Assembly: GCA_964389575.1 (NCBI GenBank)
Contig: CAYMFF010000059.1
Coordinates: 1 to 19,267, forward strand
Length of the DNA: 19,267 bases
Source of the DNA: JAGNRR01 sp964389575
GTDB lineage: Bacteria; Bacteroidota; Bacteroidia; Chitinophagales; Chitinophagaceae
Reading direction: 5' to 3'
Positions 7,425 through 15,688 of the stretch are shown here, piece after piece. The notes under the pieces were generated by a model. It did no database searches. It was not told the DNA's origin and worked only from the letters and a program-made list of their open reading frames with translations. Every line of letters begins with the position of its first letter. Within the stretch, counting starts at the first letter, position 1. The position numbers and the translations under genes were made by a program.

Positions 7425-8373
7425 GACTCATAGATTTTATGCCTTCTAACATAGCTTTGACCAAAGCGGGCATATCATATTTTTCTTTCCAACCCCAATC
7501 ATTACGCGCTACGCTATCATCAATACTAGCCGGCCAATCATTCGCAATATCTTGACGATAATCTGGCTGGTAATCTATTTTAAATTCAGGAATTTGCTTT
7601 TTGATTTCTTCAGCGATTTCAGCTGGCGAAAAACTTAGCGCCGTTACATTATAACCTCTTCGAATACTTAATGATTCTTTTGGTGCGTCCATAAGTTCCA
7701 TAGTGGCTCGAATAGCATCGTCCATAAACATCATAGGCAAATAAGCATCTTCTTTCAAAAAACAAGAGAAAGTCTCTCCTTCTAATGCTTTATAAAAAAT
7801 GTCTATGGCATAATCGGTTGTACCACCTCCCGGTGGACTTTTATAACTTATCAATCCAGGATACCTAATACTACGAATATCCATATCATATTTCTTATTG
7901 TAATAAGCACAAAGATTTTCCCCTGCATTTTTCGTTATCCCATACATACTGGCTGGTTCAATAATAGTAGACTGTGAAGTTTTATGCTTCGGACTACTTG
8001 GGCCAAAAACAGCAATACTGCTGGGCCAGAATATTTTATTCAATTTGAGCTCCTTGCCTAATTCAAGCAAACCCATGAGGCTTTCCATATTTACATCCCA
8101 AGCTAACTTTGGATTTTTTTCGCCCGTCGCAGAAAGCACTGCCGCCAAATGATATACTTGGGTGAATCCCTCTTTTTCAATATAAGTCCGAATGGCCACG
8201 GCATCCAAAGCATCCAATGACTCATAACGTCCCATACTCTCAAGTAAAGAATGAGTAGCTTTTAAATCTGTAGGCAACACATTCGAATCACCATGTTTTT
8301 TGCGTAATGCATCGGTAAGTTCTACTCCAATTTGCCCACCGGCACCTAATAATAATATTTTTTCTTGACCCAT
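7417..8373 (-). CDS. L-threonine 3-dehydrogenase, SDR (epimerase-like) type
   Basis: This 318-residue enzyme would oxidise L-threonine to 2-amino-3-oxobutyrate with NAD+, the first step in conversion to glycine and acetyl-CoA. The Rossmann motif is GAGGQIG at 10-16, and Asp36 (PTDLK) fits NAD. The active site shows PSSIAVFG at 117-124 and Tyr144/Lys148 in MYGITK. The loop PGGGTTDYA is characteristic of the SDR-type threonine dehydrogenases of Bacteroidota and animals, unrelated to the zinc-dependent E. coli Tdh. The length is usual for this group. It is the first gene of an overlapping three-gene unit. A weak -7 variant, TAGTTTAG, lies at 8379-8386, just before the ATG. No glycine C-acetyltransferase gene, the usual next enzyme, is present in the window. 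Confidence 0.88.
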   Translation of the reverse strand: MGQEKILLLGAGGQIGVELTDALRKKHGDSNVLPTDLKATHSLLESMGRYESLDALDAVAIRTYIEKEGFTQVYHLAAVLSATGEKNPKLAWDVNMESLMGLLELGKELKLNKIFWPSSIAVFGPSSPKHKTSQSTIIEPASMYGITKNAGENLCAYYNKKYDMDIRSIRYPGLISYKSPPGGGTTDYAIDIFYKALEGETFSCFLKEDAYLPMMFMDDAIRATMELMDAPKESLSIRRGYNVTALSFSPAEIAEEIKKQIPEFKIDYQPDYRQDIANDWPASIDDSVARNDWGWKEKYDMPALVKAMLEGIKSMSHA

Positions 8374-8428
8374 ATTGCCTAAACTAAAACCGTTGCAAAA
8401 TACAACATAGCGGACAAAGTATGTATGC

Positions 8429-8436
8429 TATCTTTG
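8429..8436 (+). promoter_or_regulatory. Bacteroidota -7 box of kdsA
   Basis: TATCTTTG is a perfect match to TAnnTTTG and ends six bases before the ATG at 8443. It lies inside any longer reading frame begun at 8425, so it decides in favour of the later start. No clear -33 TTG is seen at the expected distance. Confidence 0.6.
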
Positions 8437-8442
8437 CAAAGC

Positions 8443-9255
8443 ATGAATTTTTTATCCGAACTTTTTGGCGAACAAAAAAACAATGACAACTTCTTTCTAT
8501 TGGCAGGTCCCTGTGCGGTTGAAGGAGAAGAAATCTGTTTGTCTATTGCCGAGAAAATAAAAGGCATTTGCGAATCTGTTCAGATTCCTTTTGCTTTCAA
8601 AGCTTCTTATCGCAAAGCAAATCGAAGTAGTATTAGCTCCTTTACAGGAATTGGCGATGATAAAGCCTTACAGATTCTACAAAAAGTAAAAGATACTTAT
8701 CAAGTTCCCATTGTAACGGACATTCATACTGACGAAGAAGCATCCAAAGCAGCAACTGTAGCAGATGTACTTCAAATTCCTGCATTTTTGTGCAGGCAAA
8801 CTAGTTTATTACAAGCAGCGGCAAAAACTGGCAAAGTAGTCAATATCAAAAAAGGACAATTCTTAAATGCTCAGAGTATGGCTTTTGCTGCAAAAAAAGT
8901 TTCTGATAGCGGTAATCAACGGGTAATGCTTACCGAAAGAGGAACCACTTTTGGATACGAGGATTTGGTGGTTGATTATCGCTCAATACCAATAATGCAA
9001 GAAACGGGTTATCCGGTTTTACTGGATTGTACTCATGCATTACAAAAACCTAATCAAAGCTCTGGAGTCACTTCAGGACAACCTGAATTTATTGAAACGT
9101 TAGCGAAATGTGGAATTGTTGCAGGAGCTAATGGCTTATTTATAGAGACACACCCCGACCCCCAAAATGCAAAAAGCGACGGCGCCAACATGCTGAATTT
9201 AAGCAACTTAGAACCCTTGATTCAAAAACTAGTTACTATTAAAAAAGCGCTGTAA
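8443..9255 (+). CDS. kdsA: 3-deoxy-8-phosphooctulonate synthase (Kdo8P synthase)
   Basis: KdsA condenses phosphoenolpyruvate with arabinose 5-phosphate to form Kdo 8-phosphate, the committed step to the Kdo of LPS inner core. With the start at 8443 it has 270 residues. LAGPC near the N-terminus is followed by the substrate-binding FKASYRKANRSS stretch (52-63), DIHT (93-96), the KKGQFLNAQSM loop, and LTERGTTFGYEDL at 163-175. The metal-ligand set of class II enzymes appears complete: Cys24, His198 (DCTHALQ), Glu235 (FIETHPDP) and Asp246 (SDGANM). Class I enzymes have Asn in place of Cys24, so this one should need a divalent metal. A start at 8425 is possible, but the promoter box lies within it. 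The SprT-like gene follows after six bases. Confidence 0.95.
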   Translation: MNFLSELFGEQKNNDNFFLLAGPCAVEGEEICLSIAEKIKGICESVQIPFAFKASYRKANRSSISSFTGIGDDKALQILQKVKDTYQVPIVTDIHTDEEASKAATVADVLQIPAFLCRQTSLLQAAAKTGKVVNIKKGQFLNAQSMAFAAKKVSDSGNQRVMLTERGTTFGYEDLVVDYRSIPIMQETGYPVLLDCTHALQKPNQSSGVTSGQPEFIETLAKCGIVAGANGLFIETHPDPQNAKSDGANMLNLSNLEPLIQKLVTIKKAL

Positions 9256-9261
9256 CGATAC

Positions 9262-9876
9262 ATGGCATTTCGAAAAAAACCACTTCAGACCTTAGACCAA
9301 TTTATTCCTGAAGGAACCTTTGACTACGTTTTTTCTTATTTAGAAAAATACAATATCAAATTGAGTATTACCAAAGAACGCAAAACCAAATATGGCGATT
9401 ATCGTCCGCCACAGCGAGGCAATACCCATAGAATTAGTGTGAATGGAAATTTAAATTCTTATCACTTTTTACTGACGTTAATCCATGAATTAGCACATCT
9501 AGTCGCATTTGACACTTACGGTTTTCGCATTCAATCTCATGGCGTTGAGTGGAAAAAAACCTATCAAGACCTAATGGCGCCTTTATTGAAAACAACTATT
9601 TTTCCGGAAGACTTACTGCCCGCCGTACAACTATCGCTTGACAATGTTAAATCCAGTAGTTGTTATGACCCAAACTTAACTTTGGCTTTAAGGCGGTATG
9701 ACAGCAAACCAATAGGAACTCTAATACAAGATTTGAATAATGGAGACATATTCAAAGCCCCAGATAATAAGGAATACAGACTACTAAATAAAAGAAGAAC
9801 CCGTTATGAAGCAGAAGAAATACTTACCAACAAACGGTACTTATTTCCTGCATTATACGAGGTAGAAAAACTATAA
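9262..9876 (+). CDS. SprT-like zinc metalloprotein
   Basis: This 204-residue protein carries HELAH at 75-79 and a third His at 93 in SHGVEWKKTY, the spacing and context of SprT/Spartan-type domains. There is no signal peptide, so it should be cytoplasmic. Eukaryotic relatives (SPRTN) cut DNA-protein crosslinks; the role of bacterial SprT is not settled. After the zinc domain (to about 110) comes a region ending in GDIFKAPDNKEYRLLNKRRT, which looks like a small basic beta domain and may bind nucleic acid. Only one Cys is visible (SSCYD), so the Cys4 zinc ribbon of some SprT proteins is absent. It starts six bases after kdsA and is probably cotranscribed, although no functional link is obvious. 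Confidence 0.8.
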   Translation: MAFRKKPLQTLDQFIPEGTFDYVFSYLEKYNIKLSITKERKTKYGDYRPPQRGNTHRISVNGNLNSYHFLLTLIHELAHLVAFDTYGFRIQSHGVEWKKTYQDLMAPLLKTTIFPEDLLPAVQLSLDNVKSSSCYDPNLTLALRRYDSKPIGTLIQDLNNGDIFKAPDNKEYRLLNKRRTRYEAEEILTNKRYLFPALYEVEKL

Positions 9877-9895
9877 CATTTTGCTCTTGATTCCA

Positions 9896-9903
9896 TATAT
9901 TTG
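9896..9903 (+). promoter_or_regulatory. Bacteroidota -7 box before the outer-membrane gene pair
   Basis: TATATTTG matches TAnnTTTG and ends five bases before the ATG at 9909. It would give the two barrel genes a promoter independent of kdsA. A -33 TTG at the usual spacing is not clear. Confidence 0.5.
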
Positions 9904-9908
9904 TAAGA

Positions 9909-10817
9909 ATGAATATCTCAGGAATGAAAAAACTATTCTTGCTTTCGCTTATATCCCTCCTCGCTATACAAAGTGAGGCACAATTTAATTACAACTTTAC
10001 TGATGAGTCAATACCTGTTACAGGTGTTACTTATGGTGCGGTTGGTGGTGGTCATACTTCTCAGCTCTTTAACAGAGATGATGTAGATGCTGAAAATATT
10101 CAGCCTCAAATGATCAACTTCAATTATTTTGCGGGAGCAGAAAGAATCCGTTGGTATACACCACACTTTGGAATCGGTCAGCAAGCACTTATGTGGAATG
10201 CAGGAGCAAGATACAAAGGACGTATTGGACCCGATGAAAGTTTTCCTGAATTGGATGCAACTACCCAACTTCAATATATCAAAATTCCGGCCTTGTTTTA
10301 TTGGAAATCTTACAATCGTTGGCACCCTGATAGAAGGATTCGGTTAAATACTTTTTTCGGACCATATGTAGCAATGCTTACAAATGCCGAAGAATCTTGG
10401 CGACAAACTGTTCCCGGCACGGACCAAAGTTTTAGTTACCTGTTGAAATCAGGAGTTTATACTGCAACAGATGGTGATGGTAATGAAGTTTTTAATGGAA
10501 ATGCAGATGAAAGCGAGCCATTTAAATTAGTCGATTATGGCTTTGTAATGGGTGCAGGAGCCGAAGTACGATTATGGCGTCGAACAATCATAGCATTGAC
10601 CCTTCGTTCTGATCTAGGACTTGCTGAGGTAGAAAACAAAGATTTTGAAGTAGATGGCCCAAACGGAACACGGTATAAGTTTTACAAAGATGTTGTGGGT
10701 AAATTTCAGCCTTATGCGAATGTTACGGACCCGAATTTTAACTTCAATAGACCCGAAACACAGAACTTCTCTTTTGGGTTTCAATTATGCATTAGAAAAT
10801 ACTTCGGTTCAAATTAA
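9909..10817 (+). CDS. Outer-membrane beta-barrel protein, PorT-like
   Basis: This 302-residue protein begins with a Sec signal peptide (KKLFLLSLISLLAIQSEAQ, cleavage near residue 25). The mature part is rich in short amphipathic strands ending in aromatic residues, for example FGIGQQALMWNAGARYKG, YIKIPALFYWKSY and RLNTFFGPYVAML. It ends with NFSFGFQLCIRKYF, typical of small Bacteroidota porin-like barrels (the outer-membrane beta-barrel / PorT-like type). No enzyme motif is present. The start could be 9909 or the internal ATG at 9924, which opens MKKLF; the nearby -7 box would make 9909 leaderless. It forms a pair with the next barrel gene, six bases downstream. The specific function is unknown. 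Confidence 0.7.
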   Translation: MNISGMKKLFLLSLISLLAIQSEAQFNYNFTDESIPVTGVTYGAVGGGHTSQLFNRDDVDAENIQPQMINFNYFAGAERIRWYTPHFGIGQQALMWNAGARYKGRIGPDESFPELDATTQLQYIKIPALFYWKSYNRWHPDRRIRLNTFFGPYVAMLTNAEESWRQTVPGTDQSFSYLLKSGVYTATDGDGNEVFNGNADESEPFKLVDYGFVMGAGAEVRLWRRTIIALTLRSDLGLAEVENKDFEVDGPNGTRYKFYKDVVGKFQPYANVTDPNFNFNRPETQNFSFGFQLCIRKYFGSN

Positions 10818-10823
10818 TCAACT

Positions 10824-11684
10824 ATGAAAAGAATATTATTTACAATAGTCTTACTCGCTTGCTTTAATCTAAGCCATGCGCAAAAAGAAGGACGTTTAGG
10901 CGTTTACTCTGGGCTTTACGTATCCTATCTTATGAATGCAAATGATTTTCAATGGGGTGATTATTTGCCAACCTATAAAGTTTGTGCTGGTATCGAAGGA
11001 AGCTATTTTGTTACCGTTGGAAAGAAAATGGGAGTTGGACTAAGTGGTCACATCGGCCGCTGGAACAATGGACAAAATTATAAAGGTGCCTATAAAGACG
11101 GTTCGGAATATGAGGCGTTTTCTCGATTAAAATATACTCGAGCAGGCATGGCCTTAAACTTTAGCACGAACATTCGTAGAAAAGTTACAGCAAGAGTTTT
11201 TGCTGGAGCTAATGTAGGTTTTTTGGACTCATATCAAGAGCGCTATGAACACCTTCGAGTTGGTAATCAAAAACTTATTATAGATGTAAATGATCAAGAT
11301 GTTTATTATCGAGATCAATATGATGAGTATGGTACATTGACTTCACCAATTTATGAGCCACTTTCTATTAGCACTTTCTACGGATTAGGGTTCGATGTCA
11401 AGATTACTGATGACTTTGTATTTAGTCTAAGCGGCCGTTTTGATATGGGCATGGGGCAAATAGAAAAAGAATTTGATAGAGAAGATCCTAACACTATTGT
11501 TATTGGCGGCGAAAATGCAAGAATCCAAGATTACCCAGCATTCCCTACCGCTATTAAGTTTCACGGACCGACCAAGAAAGAATTAGTTCGTCAACCAACG
11601 ACGAATCAAACGATAGGTGTTTTTGTTGGTTTCTCTTATCGATTTTATAATCGTGACCGAACTGATATTTGGTACGTACGATAA
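10824..11684 (+). CDS. Outer-membrane beta-barrel protein
   Basis: This 286-residue protein starts with a clear signal peptide (KRILFTIVLLACFNLSHAQ, cleavage after about residue 20). The mature sequence alternates hydrophobic and polar residues in strand-sized pieces (GRLGVYSGLYVSYLMN, MGVGLSGHIGRW, TARVFAGANVGFLDSY, FVFSLSGRFDMGMG) with acidic, charged loops between them, as expected for an outer-membrane barrel. The penultimate strand, TIGVFVGFSYRFY, resembles a closing strand, followed by a short polar tail. It is cotranscribed with the preceding barrel gene, from which it differs clearly in sequence although size and layout are similar. No ligand or partner can be named. The operon ends at the hairpin at 11703-11735. 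Confidence 0.7.
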   Translation: MKRILFTIVLLACFNLSHAQKEGRLGVYSGLYVSYLMNANDFQWGDYLPTYKVCAGIEGSYFVTVGKKMGVGLSGHIGRWNNGQNYKGAYKDGSEYEAFSRLKYTRAGMALNFSTNIRRKVTARVFAGANVGFLDSYQERYEHLRVGNQKLIIDVNDQDVYYRDQYDEYGTLTSPIYEPLSISTFYGLGFDVKITDDFVFSLSGRFDMGMGQIEKEFDREDPNTIVIGGENARIQDYPAFPTAIKFHGPTKKELVRQPTTNQTIGVFVGFSYRFYNRDRTDIWYVR

Positions 11685-11702
11685 ATCAACATTTCAAATA
11701 GT

Positions 11703-11735
11703 AAAAATCCGTCATTCAAGAATGACGGATTTTTT
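11703..11735. terminator. Bidirectional intrinsic terminator
   Basis: AAAAATCCGTCATTC (11703-11717) is perfectly complementary to GAATGACGGATTTTT (11720-11734). The GC-containing core is flanked by A and T runs, so a T-tract follows the stem on either strand. It lies 18 bases after the barrel gene and 23 bases beyond the end of convergent metG, and can stop both transcripts. Confidence 0.93.
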
Positions 11736-11757
11736 ATTTAGAACAGTATAATTGCCC

Positions 11758-13830
11758 TTAACTGATTTTAGCTCCTAAGGCCGCACTACTTTCAGGGCTA
11801 ACAAAAACAAGCTGACCCTCATCATTTTCACTCATGAGTATCATTCCTTCGCTCATTATACCACGCATTTTTCTTGGTGCTAAATTGGCAACTAAAGAAA
11901 CTCGTTTCCCGACAACTTCTTCAGCTGTAAAATATTCTGCAATACCACTCAGCACAGTTCTTTTTTCAAAGCCAAGGTCTAAGGTTAATTGCAGCAGCTT
12001 ATCAGCCTTTGGTACTTTTATTGCCTCCACTATTTTAGCCACCCGCAAGTCAATTTTAGAAAAATCATCAAATTGAATCTCCGAAGCTAGCGGTGCATGA
12101 TTTGATTCAGCCTCTACTTTTTCTTTTTCCATAACGTTTGCATTTAATTTTTGTACTTGTTCTTCTATTTGTTCATCTTCTATTTTTGCAAAAAGCAATT
12201 CAGGCTTCCTTAATGAATAGCCCGTTTTCACTAATTTAAGACTTCCCGCATTTTTCCATTCCAACATTTTGTCAACTACTTTTAGCTGACTGCAAATTTT
12301 CTTACTTGTATCGGGTAAAAATGGATTGGCTAAAATCGCCAGGTTGGCCATTAACTGAAGACCAAGGTGCAAACAGTTTTCAATGTAGGCTGGCTTGTCT
12401 GTATTTTTCCACGGTTCTTTTTCTTGAAGATATTTATTTCCTTCTCGAGCCAAATCTATAACATGGAACAACGCATCTCTAAACTTATAATTCTCCAAGC
12501 TTGTTTCAACCTTTTGCTTAGCCAATACAATCTTTTCATAGAGTTGGTCATCAGTAGCATCTTTACTATCTATATGAAAGGTTGGTATTTTTCCGTTACA
12601 GAACTTATGGCTTAATACCATCACCCGATTAATAAAATTGCCGAAAACGGCCACTAATTCATTATTGTTTCTATCCTGAAAATCTTTCCAAGTAAAATCA
12701 TTATCCTTACTCTCAGGCGCATTCGCACAGAGAACGTAACGAAGTACATCTTGCTGACCTGGAAAATCCTTGAGGTATTCATGAACCCAAACTGCCCAAT
12801 TTCTGCTCGTACTTACTTTTTGACCTTCAATATTCAAAAACTCATTAGCCGGAACATTTTCGGGTAAAATATATCCACCGTGTGCTTTGAGCATGGCTGG
12901 AAAAATAATACAGTGAAACACAATATTATCCTTACCAATGAAGTGAACCAATTTTGTATCCACTTGATTTTCTTCATTGGTACACCAATAATCTTCCCAA
13001 TTATGAGCAATTTCTTTAGTAGCAGAAATATAACCGATGGGCGCATCGAACCAAACATACATGACCTTACAATCAGCATTTGGCAATGGTACGGGCACGC
13101 CCCATTCACTATCTCGGGTCATCGCTCTACTCTTAAGTCCTTGATCCAACCAACTTTTACATTGACCATATACATTGCTTTTCCAGTCTTTATGCTCTTC
13201 TAATAACCACTCTTTTAACCAATCCTCATATTTTGCCAATGGAAAGTACCAATGCTTCGTTTTCTTTTTCACCAAAGGCGCATCGCTCAATGCAGATTTA
13301 GGATTTATAAGTTCATCAGGGCTTAATGCCGAACCACAGTTTTCGCACTGATCGCCATAGGCATTTTCATTTGAACATTTAGGACAAGTTCCAGTAATAT
13401 ATCGATCTGCCAGAAATTGATTTTTTTCTTCATCGTAATACTGCTCAGATTCTTTCTCTTCAAAAATATTATCCTCATGCAATTTTGTAAAAAACGCTTG
13501 AGCGGTTTCATGATGCTCTTTATTTGAAGTTCTAGAAAAAACATCAAATGAAATTCCAAAATCGTCAAAAGAAGATTTTAATAAGTCGTAATACCGATCT
13601 ACAATTGCCTGCGGACTGGTTTCTTCTTTCATGGCACGAATGGTTATCGGAACGCCATGCTCATCAGCACCACACACAAACTTCACATCACGCTCCTGAG
13701 CTCGTAAATAACGAACATAGATATCGGATGGCAAAAAACAACCGGCTAAATGACCAATATGCAGAGGTCCATTAGCATAAGGCAAGGCCGCTGTTATTAA
13801 GTATCTTTTAAATTTTCTCTCGCTAGACAT
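11758..13830 (-). CDS. metG: Methionyl-tRNA synthetase with C-terminal tRNA-binding domain
   Basis: This 690-residue class I aminoacyl-tRNA synthetase charges tRNA-Met in the cytoplasm. The HIGH motif is HIGH at 24-27 (ANGPLHIGHLAG). The KMSKS loop reads KVSTS at 338-342 (EGQKVSTSRNWAVW), a variant normal in this branch. The inserted zinc knuckle has C149-x2-C152 and C162-x2-C165. The anticodon-binding helical domain covers about 375-545. A charged linker leads to an EMAP/Trbp111-like OB-fold from about 585 to the end (DFSKIDLRVAKIVEA, with MRGIMSEGMIL further on), which aids tRNA binding and dimerisation. All motifs expected for activity are present. It is monocistronic, with a -7 box just before its ATG and a shared terminator after it. 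Confidence 0.97.
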   Translation of the reverse strand: MSSERKFKRYLITAALPYANGPLHIGHLAGCFLPSDIYVRYLRAQERDVKFVCGADEHGVPITIRAMKEETSPQAIVDRYYDLLKSSFDDFGISFDVFSRTSNKEHHETAQAFFTKLHEDNIFEEKESEQYYDEEKNQFLADRYITGTCPKCSNENAYGDQCENCGSALSPDELINPKSALSDAPLVKKKTKHWYFPLAKYEDWLKEWLLEEHKDWKSNVYGQCKSWLDQGLKSRAMTRDSEWGVPVPLPNADCKVMYVWFDAPIGYISATKEIAHNWEDYWCTNEENQVDTKLVHFIGKDNIVFHCIIFPAMLKAHGGYILPENVPANEFLNIEGQKVSTSRNWAVWVHEYLKDFPGQQDVLRYVLCANAPESKDNDFTWKDFQDRNNNELVAVFGNFINRVMVLSHKFCNGKIPTFHIDSKDATDDQLYEKIVLAKQKVETSLENYKFRDALFHVIDLAREGNKYLQEKEPWKNTDKPAYIENCLHLGLQLMANLAILANPFLPDTSKKICSQLKVVDKMLEWKNAGSLKLVKTGYSLRKPELLFAKIEDEQIEEQVQKLNANVMEKEKVEAESNHAPLASEIQFDDFSKIDLRVAKIVEAIKVPKADKLLQLTLDLGFEKRTVLSGIAEYFTAEEVVGKRVSLVANLAPRKMRGIMSEGMILMSENDEGQLVFVSPESSAALGAKIS

Positions 13831-13838
13831 TAAGTTTG

Positions 13839-13846
13839 CAAAGATA
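13839..13846 (-). promoter_or_regulatory. Bacteroidota -7 box of metG
   Basis: On the minus strand the sequence reads TATCTTTG, a perfect TAnnTTTG, with eight bases between it and the metG ATG at 13830. The mRNA leader would be only a few bases, leaving no room for an upstream T-box or other riboswitch. Confidence 0.6.
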
Positions 13847-13905
13847 ATTTTTATTTATTGGCTAATAGTCCAACAATGAAAAAATACGGAAAATAATTAT
13901 TTACA

Positions 13906-14823
13906 ATGAGTACTACACCCCCACCTTTACAAGCAGGAGATACAATTGGAATTTGTTGTCCTTCGGGAGCAGTTATTGCATCCGAAATGGAATCTATGTA
14001 TCGTCAGATAAGACAATGGGGCTTTAATCTTAAAACCGGGCCGAATGTAGGAAATAGTTATTTTAAATTTTCGGCACCGGATAAGGATAGATTAACCGAA
14101 TTACAAGAATTATTAGATGACGAAAATATCCAAGCCATTTTCTTTGCACGTGGTGGGTACGGTATGGTACGAATTATAGACCAATTAGATTTTACTAAAT
14201 TTTGCAAAAAACCAAAATGGCTTGTTGGCTATAGTGATATCACTTGTTTGCATTCGCATGTTCATTCTAATTTTGGAATATCTACCTTACACGCGCACAT
14301 GGGTAGTGCTTATATAACAGAAAAACAGGATCAGCTAAGCACGGATAGCATTTATAACGCCATTGGCAATACACCACATCAGTACACCGTACGTCAGCAC
14401 AGTATGCAACGGAACGGAATTGCAACAGGACAAATTGTTGGAGGCAATTTGGCCTTACTAAGTGACCTAATTGGCACTAAAAGTGACATTGACACAACCA
14501 ATAAGATTCTTTTCTTAGAAGATATTGGAGAGTATCGATATAACATAGATCGTATGATGTGGCAACTATTACGAGCTGGAAAATTAGATAAGCTTGCCGG
14601 CCTTGTCGTGGGAACTTTTAATGATACACAAGATAACGAAACTCCGTTCGGATTAACCGAACAAGAAATCATTCAGGAAAAAGTAAAACACTTTAAATAT
14701 CCCGTTTGCTACGATTTTCCTATTGGTCATCAGGCCCAGAACTTGGCTATTAAAATTGGATGTAATTATGAATTAAAAGTTGAGAGTAATGCTGTTTCCT
14801 TGTCAGAAGTTATTTCAATTTAA
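13906..14823 (+). CDS. LD-carboxypeptidase, peptidase family S66
   Basis: This 305-residue enzyme of the LdcA type removes the terminal D-Ala from murein tetrapeptides during peptidoglycan recycling in the cytoplasm. The N-terminal GDTIGICCPSG and the FFARGGYGMVRI stretch (79-90) are family hallmarks. The catalytic triad is complete: Ser110 in GYSDIT, Glu205 in LFLEDIGE and His275 in DFPIGH. No signal peptide is present, consistent with cytoplasmic LdcA. Some S66 proteins act instead on microcin C7 (MccF), and the two are hard to separate from sequence; the general housekeeping context favours LdcA. It is divergent from metG and followed 15 bases later by a lipoprotein gene, probably in one operon. 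Confidence 0.9.
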   Translation: MSTTPPPLQAGDTIGICCPSGAVIASEMESMYRQIRQWGFNLKTGPNVGNSYFKFSAPDKDRLTELQELLDDENIQAIFFARGGYGMVRIIDQLDFTKFCKKPKWLVGYSDITCLHSHVHSNFGISTLHAHMGSAYITEKQDQLSTDSIYNAIGNTPHQYTVRQHSMQRNGIATGQIVGGNLALLSDLIGTKSDIDTTNKILFLEDIGEYRYNIDRMMWQLLRAGKLDKLAGLVVGTFNDTQDNETPFGLTEQEIIQEKVKHFKYPVCYDFPIGHQAQNLAIKIGCNYELKVESNAVSLSEVISI

Positions 14824-14838
14824 ACCATAAATGAACTT

Positions 14839-15663
14839 ATGAAAAAATATGCTCTTTTTTTACTTGTACTTTTTGGAATTAGTTCCTGTGAGGAACCTCA
14901 GCTTTTCGTTAAGAAAAACTACTTATCCTTAGATAAAAAAGCACGCTATTTAGGTGAGTGCAAAGCTAAATACGACGACCGTAGTCAAATGCCCATCTTT
15001 ACCAAAATCAAAGACTTACCATGGGCCTTAATTAGTATGGAGTATGACAGCAATAAGATATTACTCAATAAAAAAATATCAGGACCTGGCATAAAAAATC
15101 AAGAGTTCTATGACAAGCTAGGCAATGTTATTAAACTAGAAACATTCGTTGATGATCAGCCTCAAAGACTATACAAAGCCACATTTGATGAACAAGGCAG
15201 AAAACTGACTGAGTACGATATGGAAATTAGAAATAATATTGTAGAAAAACATCATTACACTTACTCATACACTTTCGGGACGGACAGTAATTCTTATGAA
15301 GCCGATGTTCGCGAAGCGGGAAACGATATTTTTCATATTAGCCAAACCAAAATAAAGGACACGACAATTATTACAATTTCAGACTTAAACATCAGCAGTG
15401 CGCCCATGTTCAATCTGAAAGAAGAAATTGTTTATGACAACGAAAAGGTTATTTGGAAGCGGGTGGCTGGCAAAACATTTACCTATGAATATAATGAAGA
15501 AGGAAAATGTACTCGCGAAATCATTCGTTCAAAGGATAGATATGGTAACCCTCAAAAAGCCTTAAGAAGTACAGGATTTCAGCATGGTTTGATTTCATTT
15601 ATATTTGACAAGCCCGGCAATCAGCTTAAATTCAAACTTTCAGAATTAAAGTATGACCAGTAA
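14839..15663 (+). CDS. Lipoprotein with YD-like repeats, unknown function
   Basis: This 274-residue protein has a short signal peptide and a lipobox GISSC, with Cys17 lipidated; Glu follows rather than Asp. Three stretches resemble the YD motif of RHS/wall-associated proteins: FYDKLGNVIKLETF at 90-103, TFDEQGRKLTEYD at 115-127 and YEYNEEGKCTREIIR at 216-230. Each has an aromatic-acidic pair, a Gly and then a beta strand. This suggests a beta-sheet-rich surface or periplasmic domain. No toxin, protease or transport motif is visible, and it is far too short to be a full RHS protein. It sits 15 bases after the LD-carboxypeptidase gene, which hints at an envelope role. I cannot assign a family. 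Confidence 0.65.
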   Translation: MKKYALFLLVLFGISSCEEPQLFVKKNYLSLDKKARYLGECKAKYDDRSQMPIFTKIKDLPWALISMEYDSNKILLNKKISGPGIKNQEFYDKLGNVIKLETFVDDQPQRLYKATFDEQGRKLTEYDMEIRNNIVEKHHYTYSYTFGTDSNSYEADVREAGNDIFHISQTKIKDTTIITISDLNISSAPMFNLKEEIVYDNEKVIWKRVAGKTFTYEYNEEGKCTREIIRSKDRYGNPQKALRSTGFQHGLISFIFDKPGNQLKFKLSELKYDQ

Positions 15664-15688
15664 ATAAACTGAGAAAATCTCCATCTAA

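Noticed and set aside
12803..12820. metG KMSKS motif reads KVSTS
   Set aside because: This looks like a broken catalytic motif, but EGQKVSTSRNWAVW is a normal form in this branch of methionyl-tRNA synthetases.
13323..13568. Open frames opposite or inside metG and other long genes
   Set aside because: They overlap strongly supported genes in another frame, have low-complexity translations, and lack start context or any recognisable family.
15670..15682. GAGA-AAA-TCTC hairpin between the YD-like lipoprotein and the histidine kinase
   Set aside because: The stem is only four base pairs and lacks a T-run on either strand, too weak to call a terminator.
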